Shown here: positions 1-4,841 of the stretch, piece by piece
Position numbering within the stretch: the stretch's first letter is position 1
How the letters are laid out: each line of letters opens with the position of its first letter
Virus record (IMG/VR): IMGVR_UViG_3300032322_000793
Coordinates: 1-28,972 of that record
Source of the DNA: a virus
DNA: 28,972 bases
Strand: one strand, 5' to 3'
The notes under the pieces: generated by a model
What the model saw: the letters and a program-made list of their open reading frames with translations, nothing else
Told to the model about the DNA's origin: nothing
Databases searched by the model: none
Translations under genes and position numbers: made by a program

Positions 1-459
1 GATATCCCGGTTCATCGTGTCGGTTCGGGCGACGATTACCTGCCGGTCGATGAGGCGCATCCGGCTAACTTCACTATCACGGGCGCGTATGCGGTGTCCG
101 CTGACCTTACGGAACTGCCGAGCCAGAAGGACGCGCCACGCGGCATGAAGTCGTGGCTCCGGGGCAATGTCGAAAATGGTCTGCGACCTGACGGCGAGAA
201 GGGTTCGCGGGATGTCATCAAGAACGCTGTCGATCAAGTGCTTTCCCGGTTCTGGAAGCGTGACAAGTCGAGCGGCGGTACCGGGCCCGAGGCTTTGGAC
301 TCCAAGTTGCTCGGTCTGTACAAGTCACTCAAGGGTGCCCGCGACCGTTGGCAGACTGACGGCGGCGAGGTTCTTTCGGATGCCGAGTTCAAAGCCGAGT
401 GCGACCGGTTCGCTGACAAGGTGCTGAAGCGTCAGGCGAAAAAGGCGAAGCAATCCTGA
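1..459 (+). CDS. Hypothetical protein, 5'-truncated by window edge
   Basis: The frame is open from the first base to a TGA at 457-459, so the true start lies upstream of the window; 152 residues are visible. I do not recognise the family. The visible part is hydrophilic, with a central stretch rich in K, R, D and G and a helical, lysine-rich C-terminus ending KRQAKKAKQS, as in many nucleic-acid-associated or small cytoplasmic phage proteins. There is no signal peptide or membrane segment in the visible part. The stop codon lies inside a TCCTGACA-type palindrome and a strong GC hairpin follows at once, so this gene probably ends a transcript. A shorter internal start (GTG at 94) is possible but unnecessary because the frame stays open upstream. 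Confidence 0.7.
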   Translation, partial: DIPVHRVGSGDDYLPVDEAHPANFTITGAYAVSADLTELPSQKDAPRGMKSWLRGNVENGLRPDGEKGSRDVIKNAVDQVLSRFWKRDKSSGGTGPEALDSKLLGLYKSLKGARDRWQTDGGEVLSDAEFKAECDRFADKVLKRQAKKAKQS

Positions 460-471
460 CAAGTGTCAGGA
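454..471. repeat. Dispersed palindrome, copy 1 (8-bp arms, 2-nt centre)
   Basis: TCCTGACA-AG-TGTCAGGA is a perfect inverted repeat. The stop codon of the upstream gene (TGA, 457-459) lies in the left arm. It is followed by a GC-rich hairpin. It has the same arms as the copies at 974, 1586, 1787, 2779 and 8133, with one more central base. Confidence 0.9.
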
Positions 472-477
472 ATCACG

Positions 478-501
478 GGGGGGCGGCGCGAGCCGCCCCC
501 C
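478..501 (+). terminator. Strong GC hairpin, likely transcription terminator
   Basis: A 10-bp perfect stem (GGGGGGCGGC with GCCGCCCCCC) closes a GCGA tetraloop just after the first gene. The downstream tract CTTCATCT has only scattered T residues, so it is a weaker intrinsic terminator than the later ones. It could also act as an mRNA-stabilising 3' hairpin. Confidence 0.6.
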
Positions 502-526
502 TTCATCTAACTTGAAGAGGTGCAAG

Positions 527-694
527 ATGGATACGATTAACAAACTTATGTTGATGGCGGTGAAAAAATACGCTGCCGAGGGTCTCGCGGATTATATGTT
601 CCAAGTCGGGACTACCACGCAAGACGGCGACGGCGAATTATGCGTTTTTGTTTTCCGCTACGCGAATCTGGTGGACAGAATCACGCTCGATTGA
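527..694 (+). CDS. Small hypothetical protein (55 aa)
   Basis: The ATG at 527 follows a GAAGAGG ribosome site (514-520) at good spacing. An in-frame TTG at 512 would place the start before that site, so I prefer the ATG. The product begins MDTINKLMLMAVKKYAAEGL, which looks like an amphipathic helix, and continues with a short strand-rich part (GELCVFVFRY). I do not recognise a family. It stands alone between the hairpin at 478-501 and the terminator at 709-742, so it may be a monocistronic unit or be reached by read-through from upstream. Confidence 0.6.
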   Translation: MDTINKLMLMAVKKYAAEGLADYMFQVGTTTQDGDGELCVFVFRYANLVDRITLD

Positions 695-708
695 CCCGGT
701 TTTTCTAT

Positions 709-742
709 GCCCCATCAGGCTCACGCTTGGTGGGGCTTTTTT
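709..742 (+). terminator. Rho-independent terminator
   Basis: GCCCCATCA pairs with TGGTGGGGC (9 bp including one G-U pair) around a 10-nt loop and is followed directly by TTTTTT. It starts 14 nt after the stop of the 55-aa gene, a classic intrinsic terminator position. Confidence 0.85.
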
Positions 743-763
743 GTGCCCGGTCGCCACGCGAGA

Positions 764-868
764 CCAGTTCTAACGAAGCCAGTTATACCGACACCAGTTC
801 TATTGAGACTAGTTCTAGCGAAGCCAGTTCTAGCGAAGCCAGTTCTACGGAGACCAGTTCCTAGGCGC
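764..868. repeat. Tandem repeat, 15-bp unit, 7 copies
   Basis: Seven head-to-tail 15-bp units begin at 764, 779, 794, 809, 824, 839 and 854, with consensus CCAGTTCTAnCGAAG. Units 4 and 5 are almost identical; the last is degenerate after CCAGTTC. Because 15 is a multiple of 3, all frames stay open and give five-residue periodic peptides, which explains several short open frames here. No ribosome site supports translation. Confidence 0.9.
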
Positions 869-870
869 AA

Positions 871-918
871 GGCCAATGGGGAAGGCCAATGGGGAAGGCC
901 AATGGGGAAGGCCAATGG
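871..918. repeat. Tandem repeat, 13-bp unit, 3.7 copies
   Basis: GGCCAATGGGGAA is repeated exactly at 871, 884 and 897, then as a partial unit GGCCAATGG at 910-918. It abuts the 15-bp array. A 13-bp period is incompatible with a stable reading frame, so this is a noncoding minisatellite. Confidence 0.92.
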
Positions 919-924
919 TTGAAG

Positions 925-948
925 CATTGTTTATACCACGCTGAAACT
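925..948 (+). repeat. Direct repeat A, copy 1 (24 bp, partner at 1603)
   Basis: CATTGTTTATACCACGCTGA plus AACT matches 1603-1626 with one substitution (T/C in the middle). The core CAnTGTTTAyACCA recurs a third time at 991-1004. The other two cores follow immediately after a TCCTGACA palindrome; this one does not. Confidence 0.88.
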
Positions 949-973
949 GAGCGATAACAACTCCCACAATCCC

Positions 974-990
974 TCCTGACATTGTCAGGA
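974..990. repeat. Dispersed palindrome, copy 2
   Basis: TCCTGACATTGTCAGGA is a perfect 8-bp-arm palindrome with a single central base. It is followed directly by CAATGTTTATACCA (991-1004). Noncoding context. Confidence 0.92.
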
Positions 991-1004
991 CAATGTTTAT
1001 ACCA
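991..1004 (+). repeat. Direct repeat A core, copy 2
   Basis: CAATGTTTATACCA matches the first 14 bases of the repeats at 925 and 1603 with one change, then diverges. It abuts the palindrome at 974-990. Confidence 0.75.
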
Positions 1005-1242
1005 TACGAGTACTGACAGGGCTCTAAGCAATTACGGCGTGAGAATCGGTTTGCTTAAAGTATGAATTCTTTGAAGTTTGGGGCTTTTCGAGGCCGAAAC
1101 TTGCAATATCGAAACTTGTTATATGGAACAAAATTACCCTGTTTTCGAGGGAAATCAATGACTTACGGAAATGCGTTTGTACTCACACATAACTGAACAC
1201 CGTACAAGGTAAGTGTTTGATTCGCAAAGGAAAAATGGGGTT

Positions 1243-1266
1243 TTGTTCCGTTGTTCCGTTGTTCTT
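1243..1266. repeat. TTGTTCCG tandem motif, iteron-like
   Basis: TTGTTCCG TTGTTCCG TTGTTCTT is an 8-bp unit repeated two and three-quarter times. Its reverse complement CGGAACAA occurs singly at 1366-1373 and 1505-1512, and TGGAACAA at 1124-1131. The copies flank the AT-rich patch on both sides and in both orientations. Confidence 0.7.
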
Positions 1267-1387
1267 GCAAGGGGGACAAAGGGACAGATTTGAGGGTTTA
1301 CGCAAGTGCAAAAAATTTCCGCAAAAATTAGATTTTACCCGCCGCCCTCTATATTCCCAAAATCACGGAACAAGCGAACATTTACTA

Positions 1388-1422
1388 CTTCTTCTTCTTC
1401 TTCTTAAATATATTATATATAA
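1388..1422. repeat. CTT microsatellite and AT-rich patch
   Basis: Six CTT triplets (1388-1405) run into an AT-only-like stretch with TATTATATAT (about 1406-1422). This is the most AT-rich spot in the window and a plausible DNA-unwinding element if the region is an origin. Confidence 0.7.
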
Positions 1423-1585
1423 AAATCAATAACTTACATATTCTAAAGTTCAATCAAACTGACCTTATCCTGTTCTATTTAACAACTTCAAAATACCGTA
1501 CAAACGGAACAAGATATTACCACTTTCCACTTTACCCCATTACATTCAAGCACTTAGCGTGTACGGTGCTGAAAAACCGCACATT

Positions 1586-1602
1586 TCCTGACATTGTCAG
1601 GA
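1586..1602. repeat. Dispersed palindrome, copy 3
   Basis: TCCTGACATTGTCAGGA, identical to the copy at 974, and directly followed by repeat A (1603-1626), so palindrome plus repeat form a composite module present twice. Confidence 0.92.
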
Positions 1603-1626
1603 CATTGTTTACACCACGCTGAAACT
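1603..1626 (+). repeat. Direct repeat A, copy 3
   Basis: Matches 925-948 over 24 bases with one substitution. It lies between the palindrome at 1586 and promoter P1. Confidence 0.88.
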
Positions 1627-1683
1627 CTTCCCATACTCAATTAAAACTTCGCTACCCCCAAGCAAATTATTTTGCTTCCTGCC

Positions 1684-1712
1684 TTGACATGAGAGTTCAG
1701 TTAGGTTATAAT
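1684..1712 (+). promoter_or_regulatory. Consensus sigma-70 promoter P1
   Basis: TTGACA (1684-1689), a 17-bp spacer and TATAAT (1707-1712) match the sigma-70 consensus at every hexamer position. The expected start is near 1719. The leader is rich in A and C (CCAACC runs), carries a palindrome at 1787-1803 and ends in a GAGGAGG-type ribosome site before the ATG at 1823. At least 33 bp including the spacer are identical to P2 at 2700. Confidence 0.93.
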
Positions 1713-1786
1713 ATAGTCTATAGTGGAAGAAGCGCGAAGCACGACCAAAGCCGACCAACCCCCACCCAACCAACCTAACCAACCAA

Positions 1787-1803
1787 TCCTGACACTGTCA
1801 GGA
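1787..1803. repeat. Dispersed palindrome, copy 4, in P1 leader
   Basis: TCCTGACACTGTCAGGA lies 74 nt downstream of the P1 -10 box and ends 19 nt before the ATG at 1823, just before the ribosome site. It could be a DNA operator or a leader-RNA hairpin. Confidence 0.92.
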
Positions 1804-1822
1804 CACACAGCGAGGAGGCGAT

Positions 1823-2044
1823 ATGAGTTGTTTCTGTAGAGTTTGCGTTACCCACGGCATGTTCACCCCAGTCGAGCCACGCAGACACAAGGCGGGATTT
1901 GATACCTGCCTACCCTGCGGGGAGCGCGAGGCACGACAGGTCAAGCACACGATAGTGCCGATGCACAAGTCGAACTACATGGTCGTGTCGGATAAGACAC
2001 TACTTGCCCAAATCACCCGCCCCGGTCGGGGCAGCAGTCACTAG
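1823..2044 (+). CDS. Small zinc-ribbon-like protein (73 aa)
   Basis: This is the first gene after promoter P1. The ATG at 1823 has a strong site (GAGGAGG) 4-5 nt upstream. Two CxxC pairs, C5/C8 (CRVC) and C29/C32 (CLPC), are spaced as in a four-cysteine zinc ribbon; an extra C3 and two histidines lie nearby. The C-terminal half is basic and ends RPGRGSSH. Phages carry many small zinc-ribbon proteins that bind nucleic acids or host transcription proteins, but nothing here gives the partner. As the first product of a consensus promoter it is likely made early and in quantity. The metal site is inferred from spacing only. Confidence 0.75.
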   Translation: MSCFCRVCVTHGMFTPVEPRRHKAGFDTCLPCGEREARQVKHTIVPMHKSNYMVVSDKTLLAQITRPGRGSSH

Positions 2045-2055
2045 GAGTACGAGGC

Positions 2056-2271
2056 ATGAGCAAGCGAGACATGAGTGAGGCGAAGTTGAGGATGTATCAG
2101 GTCGAGGTGTTCATGCACCGCGACAGCCCCGAGCCTGACCTTGTGTTTATCCGATACAGCAAGCGCAAGGTGAGCCAAGCAATCAACAGCATCATCAAGG
2201 CCGTGACGAATAAGTTCCCATACTGCGACACGGTCGAGGTCTACAACATGGACGAGGAGTACGAGGCATGA
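2056..2271 (+). CDS. Small hypothetical protein (71 aa)
   Basis: The ATG at 2056 follows TAGGAG (2042-2047) and GAGG (2051-2054), and the stop of the previous gene overlaps that ribosome site, so the two are translationally linked. The product (begins MSKRDMSEAKLRMYQVEVFM) alternates strands and one helix (KVSQAINSIIKAV) and ends MDEEYEA. It is unrecognised. The last codons double as the ribosome site of the next gene, and the stop overlaps the next start (ATGA, 2268-2271). The junction is 20 bp identical to the one at this gene's own start (2043-2062 and 2255-2274). Confidence 0.72.
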   Translation: MSKRDMSEAKLRMYQVEVFMHRDSPEPDLVFIRYSKRKVSQAINSIIKAVTNKFPYCDTVEVYNMDEEYEA

Positions 2272-2441
2272 GCATGAAACGGGGTTTCCTGAGCGAGAAG
2301 GAGTTGCTTGAGTTCGTAGGTGAGCGATGCGAAGAGCAGGTCGCAGGGTGTCCGATATGCAAAGCATGGGCGAGGCACGACCTGATTAACCACATGAGGT
2401 TTGAGGACGAGAACAAACGAATCGAGGAGTGCAAGGCATGA
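2268..2441 (+). CDS. Small CxxC...H...H protein (57 aa)
   Basis: A short gene starting at the ATGA overlap with its upstream neighbour and ending in another ATGA overlap (2438-2441). It reads MSMKRGFLSEKELLEFVGER and continues with GCPICKAWARH. C28, C31, H37 and H42 have a C2H2-type order, so a small zinc finger is possible, although the C31 to H37 spacing is short for a classical finger. It ends RIEECKA, the same EE-x-x-A ending as its neighbours. Tight coupling on both sides and a sensible ribosome site support it as real. Function unknown. Confidence 0.68.
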   Translation: MSMKRGFLSEKELLEFVGERCEEQVAGCPICKAWARHDLINHMRFEDENKRIEECKA

Positions 2442-2695
2442 GCAAGACAAGAGACGAGGAATGGTTCCACGACGATCAAGCTCGCTGGTGGGACGACCAG
2501 AAGCGTGACGAGGACGAGTTACGGCAGATACGCGACGAGATAGAGACCGAGGTGGTCAAGGCGTTCGCGGAGGAGTTCCTGCCCACCTACGAGGACAAAC
2601 TTAAACGGATAGCCGCTGCTGTGTACAAGCAAGGGTTCATGCACGGGTTCGCGGCTGCACTACTGGGTGCAGGTGCGTTCATTTTTATTCGCTAG
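2438..2695 (+). CDS. Small protein with C-terminal membrane segment (85 aa)
   Basis: The ATG at 2438 overlaps the previous stop and has AGGAG upstream; an in-frame GTG at 2429 is less likely. The first 60 residues are very polar, with a W-rich acidic start (EEWFHDDQARWWDDQKRDED) and a probable coiled coil. The last 20 residues (GFMHGFAAALLGAGAFIFIR) form one hydrophobic helix ending with arginine, so the protein looks tail-anchored in the inner membrane with its charged part in the cytoplasm. No family is recognised. It is the last gene of the P1 unit; promoter P2 begins 4 bp after its stop. Confidence 0.75.
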   Translation: MSKTRDEEWFHDDQARWWDDQKRDEDELRQIRDEIETEVVKAFAEEFLPTYEDKLKRIAAAVYKQGFMHGFAAALLGAGAFIFIR

Positions 2696-2699
2696 CCTG

Positions 2700-2728
2700 T
2701 TGACATGAGAGTTCAGTTAGGTTATAAT
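2700..2728 (+). promoter_or_regulatory. Consensus sigma-70 promoter P2 (duplicate of P1)
   Basis: TTGACA (2700-2705), the same 17-bp spacer as P1, and TATAAT (2723-2728). Identity with P1 covers both boxes, the whole spacer and a few bases beyond (33 bp), while flanking DNA differs. It drives the four-gene operon from 2818. The leader again ends in a TCCTGACA palindrome and a ribosome site. Confidence 0.93.
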
Positions 2729-2778
2729 ATAGGTGTAGAGTCGAGTAACGCCTGATGGCGGACAAACATACCAACCAC

Positions 2779-2795
2779 TCCTGACATTGTCAGGA
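2779..2795. repeat. Dispersed palindrome, copy 5, in P2 leader
   Basis: TCCTGACATTGTCAGGA lies 50 nt after the P2 -10 box and 22 nt before the ATG at 2818, in the same position relative to the ribosome site as the copy in the P1 leader. Confidence 0.92.
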
Positions 2796-2801
2796 CAACT
2801 A

Positions 2802-2820
2802 CTAGGAGAACTATGTCATG
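2802..2820 (+). promoter_or_regulatory. Shared start leader CTAGGAG-n4-ATGTCATG
   Basis: CTAGGAG (2802-2808) precedes ATGTCATG (2813-2820), so two ATG codons five bases apart compete. The first opens a 5-codon frame (2813-2830) ending in TGA. The same arrangement occurs at 3722-3740, 4828-4844 and 6099-6117, before each of the next three genes and nowhere else seen in the window. Confidence 0.8.
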
Positions 2821-3714
2821 GAAATCTTGAAGAAGCCCGAACACATCACATCGTTGGCGACGAGCGGCATCTTGCTACGCGCCAAGGTCAAGGTCTGGAC
2901 TGCGACCAAGCAGGATAGAGATATCAGCGACGAGGTGACATCCAACAAGAAGGCCGCACGCAACGCGGGGCGGTACACCAAGCAACTTTTTGCTGATGTG
3001 CAGGAACTGCGCGTACTCCTGAACGACCGGCAGACTTGGTACAACTTTATACAGCGCGTGACTTACCCATGGGACGGTGAGTGGGGCTACCTGCCTACAT
3101 CGCGCATCCCGCAGGTCATGGCCGAGATTAACCAACGCAAGGCTAAGTCGATGGAGTTACTGGAGAACTTCATCAACGCCATGCCCGCAGCGGTATCCAA
3201 CGAGGCGTTCGTGCAGGGTGACATGTTTAACCGAGACGATTACCCGACTCCTGACGAGGTCAGGAGCAAGTTCCGCATCATCGTGCAGACCATGAACATC
3301 CCCGAGGGTGACTACCGAGTGACCATCGCCGATGACCTTGCTCAAGACCTAAAGCGCAACTTTGAGGCGCAGACACGCGACATCATCAAGGACATCCACG
3401 CCAAGCAGAACGACCAATTGGTCAAGGTATTGCAGTCGTTCTCACACTGCTGTGATAGCGAGACGGTCATGGAGGACGGCGAGGTCAAGGTCAAGCGCAG
3501 GAAGATGTACGAGTCAACCCTGACCGATGCACTGGAACTTTGCGACACATTCGCTGACTTCAATCTTACTGACGACCCGCGTCTGAAGGAAGCACGGCGT
3601 GACCTGTTGCGTGTACTGGACGGAGTGACCATCGACCAACTGCGTAACAACGACACCAAGCGCATCGTGGTCAAGGAAGGCGTGGACGACATCCTCGCCA
3701 AGTTTGGACTGTAA
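2818..3714 (+). CDS. DUF3150-like protein, first gene of MoxR/VWA operon (298 aa)
   Basis: The second ATG of the ATGTCATG leader is used because only it opens the long frame. The protein begins MEILKKPEHITSLATSGILL and then VKVWTATKQ, followed by long helices, a tryptophan/proline segment around residues 74-95 (WYNFIQRVTYPWDGEWGYLP), and a helical C-terminal half. Overall this resembles DUF3150-type proteins, which I recall beside CobS-like ATPases and VWA proteins on plasmids and integrative elements; this is recall of style, not an alignment. No catalytic motif is visible, so it may be an adaptor or substrate of the ATPase encoded next. It has no membrane segment. An internal TCCTGAC palindrome lies at 3249-3265. 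Confidence 0.72.
   Translation: MEILKKPEHITSLATSGILLRAKVKVWTATKQDRDISDEVTSNKKAARNAGRYTKQLFADVQELRVLLNDRQTWYNFIQRVTYPWDGEWGYLPTSRIPQVMAEINQRKAKSMELLENFINAMPAAVSNEAFVQGDMFNRDDYPTPDEVRSKFRIIVQTMNIPEGDYRVTIADDLAQDLKRNFEAQTRDIIKDIHAKQNDQLVKVLQSFSHCCDSETVMEDGEVKVKRRKMYESTLTDALELCDTFADFNLTDDPRLKEARRDLLRVLDGVTIDQLRNNDTKRIVVKEGVDDILAKFGL
3249..3265. repeat. Dispersed palindrome, copy 6, inside coding sequence
   Basis: TCCTGAC-GAG-GTCAGGA has 7-bp perfect arms and a 3-nt centre. It is read as P-D-E-V-R in the DUF3150-like gene. Confidence 0.8.
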
Positions 3715-3737
3715 TTTTAATCTAGGAGATTTATGCC

Positions 3738-4820
3738 ATGGCTACTAACACGATTGATTTCAACAACCCCATCACCCTTGCTCAGGCTCGTGTGGCTATA
3801 CGCACATTGGGTACCACCAATACAGCCATCATCAAAGGCGAACCGGGGTGCGGCAAGTCAACGCTCTTGAAGATGCTCAAGGAGGACATGGGCGACGGGT
3901 ACGACTACATCTATGTGGACTGCCCAGTCAAGGACATTGGCGACACAGTTATGAGTGTTCCTGACAATGACAGGACTCGACTGACTCAGGTCGTATCTGA
4001 CTTGTTCATGCTCGACAGCCCGAAGCCGAAGGTCATCATGCTCGACGAGTTCATGAAGACACCGAAACTTCTACAGACCATGTGGACTCGACTGATGCTT
4101 GAACGGACGGTGGGTGACCATGTGCTGCCCGAGGGTTCGGTTGTCTTTGCGACAAGCAACAATGCGTCGGACGGTGTAGGCGACAGCATGCTCGCACACG
4201 CAGGCAATCGTGTGACCATCTATAACTTGCGCAAGTCTAACGCAGCCGAGTGGAACGCTTGGGCGACGGACAACGACATCGCTCCCGAGATTCGTGCTTG
4301 CGTGGCTATGAACCCGCGCATGATGGCGAGTTACTTGGACGGCGGACAGGACGACAACCCAGTGATATTCAACCCCGCCAGAAAATCCCTGTCGTTCGTT
4401 ACCGGTCGGTCGCTTGCCAAGTGTGACCCCATCGTGCGTAACAGACATGTGTTGGGTGATGTACTGACCAAGGCATCGCTTGCAGGGACTATCGGCGCAG
4501 CCGCAGCCGAGTTGATGAGTGCGTTCTTGTCGCTCGCTAACGAGTTGGTATCGGTCAAGGATGTTATCGCTGACCCTGACAATGTCAGGATGCCTGAGAA
4601 ACCCGCCGCGCTGTTCATGATGATGTTCAATGCAATCGACACCATCGAGACGCAGGACGAGTTGGCATCGTTCATGAAGTTCTTGAACCGCATCAAGTCT
4701 AGCGAGGTTCAGTCTGTGTTCTTCACGATGGCGATGCAGTCCAAGCGCGTCGGCAAGTTGGCAGTGAGGAACGAGCAGATCAAGGATTGGGCGAAGAACA
4801 ACTACGAGTTGCTTATCTAA
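3738..4820 (+). CDS. MoxR/CobS-like AAA+ ATPase (360 aa)
   Basis: An ATP-driven remodelling enzyme of the AAA+ class. Walker A is GEPGCGKST (residues 34-42), Walker B is VIMLDEF (D103, E104), and a sensor-1-like segment VVFATSNN lies near residue 138. The layout and size match MoxR/CobS ATPases, which usually work with a von Willebrand factor A (VWA) partner; a VWA protein is encoded directly downstream. The C-terminal third is helical, as expected for the lid. The start ATG at 3738 follows the CTAGGAG-ATGCCATG leader. Two palindromes lie inside the gene (3959 imperfect, 4574). MoxR-VWA pairs are chaperone-like systems that insert metals or remodel complexes; the phage substrate is unknown. 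Confidence 0.87.
   Translation: MATNTIDFNNPITLAQARVAIRTLGTTNTAIIKGEPGCGKSTLLKMLKEDMGDGYDYIYVDCPVKDIGDTVMSVPDNDRTRLTQVVSDLFMLDSPKPKVIMLDEFMKTPKLLQTMWTRLMLERTVGDHVLPEGSVVFATSNNASDGVGDSMLAHAGNRVTIYNLRKSNAAEWNAWATDNDIAPEIRACVAMNPRMMASYLDGGQDDNPVIFNPARKSLSFVTGRSLAKCDPIVRNRHVLGDVLTKASLAGTIGAAAAELMSAFLSLANELVSVKDVIADPDNVRMPEKPAALFMMMFNAIDTIETQDELASFMKFLNRIKSSEVQSVFFTMAMQSKRVGKLAVRNEQIKDWAKNNYELLI
3959..3975. repeat. Dispersed palindrome, copy 7 (one arm mismatch)
   Basis: TCCTGACAATGACAGGA differs from a perfect palindrome at one base of the right arm. It is read P-D-N-D-R in the ATPase gene, in the same reading register as copies 6 and 8. Confidence 0.6.
4574..4590. repeat. Dispersed palindrome, copy 8, inside ATPase gene
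   Basis: CCCTGACAATGTCAGGA keeps the arms except for the outermost left base. It is read P-D-N-V-R, the same register as the copies at 3249 and 3959. Confidence 0.75.
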
Positions 4821-4841
4821 TCATCATCTAGGAGGCATGTC

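Larger units (their letters stand above)
919..1680. other. Gene-free region; candidate replication origin or control region
   Basis: There is no credible coding sequence here. The region holds two TCCTGACA palindromes, three CAnTGTTTAyACCA elements, five GGAACAA/TTGTTCC motifs (1124, 1243, 1251, 1366, 1505), a CTT microsatellite and an AT-only-like patch near 1405-1425. Repeated short motifs flanking an AT-rich, easily melted stretch are the usual layout of an iteron-type origin. A 7-bp hairpin AAGCAAA-TTAT-TTTGCTT (1660-1677) sits just before the promoter. No classic DnaA box was seen. The origin assignment is inference. Confidence 0.45.

Noticed and set aside
640-864. Open frame giving Ser/Glu/Thr repeats (SSSEASSSEASS)
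   Set aside because: It overlaps the 55-aa gene and its terminator; periodicity comes from the 15-bp tandem repeat, which keeps all frames open.
764-868. CRISPR-like array
   Set aside because: Units are contiguous with no unique spacers and no cas genes are nearby.
721-927. Minus-strand frame resembling pentapeptide repeats (TGFARTGFAR)
   Set aside because: The five-residue period is forced by the 15-bp repeat. The pattern lacks the A-(D/N)-L-x-x consensus and there is no ribosome site.
1217-1432. Open frame with a run of leucines (LLLLLLLL)
   Set aside because: The leucine run is only the CTT microsatellite, the start is TTG-like without a ribosome site, and the frame spans the repeat-rich noncoding region.
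3342-3701. Minus-strand open frame of 119 codons
   Set aside because: Shadow of the DUF3150-like gene; no ribosome site and an artificial Ser/Arg-rich composition.
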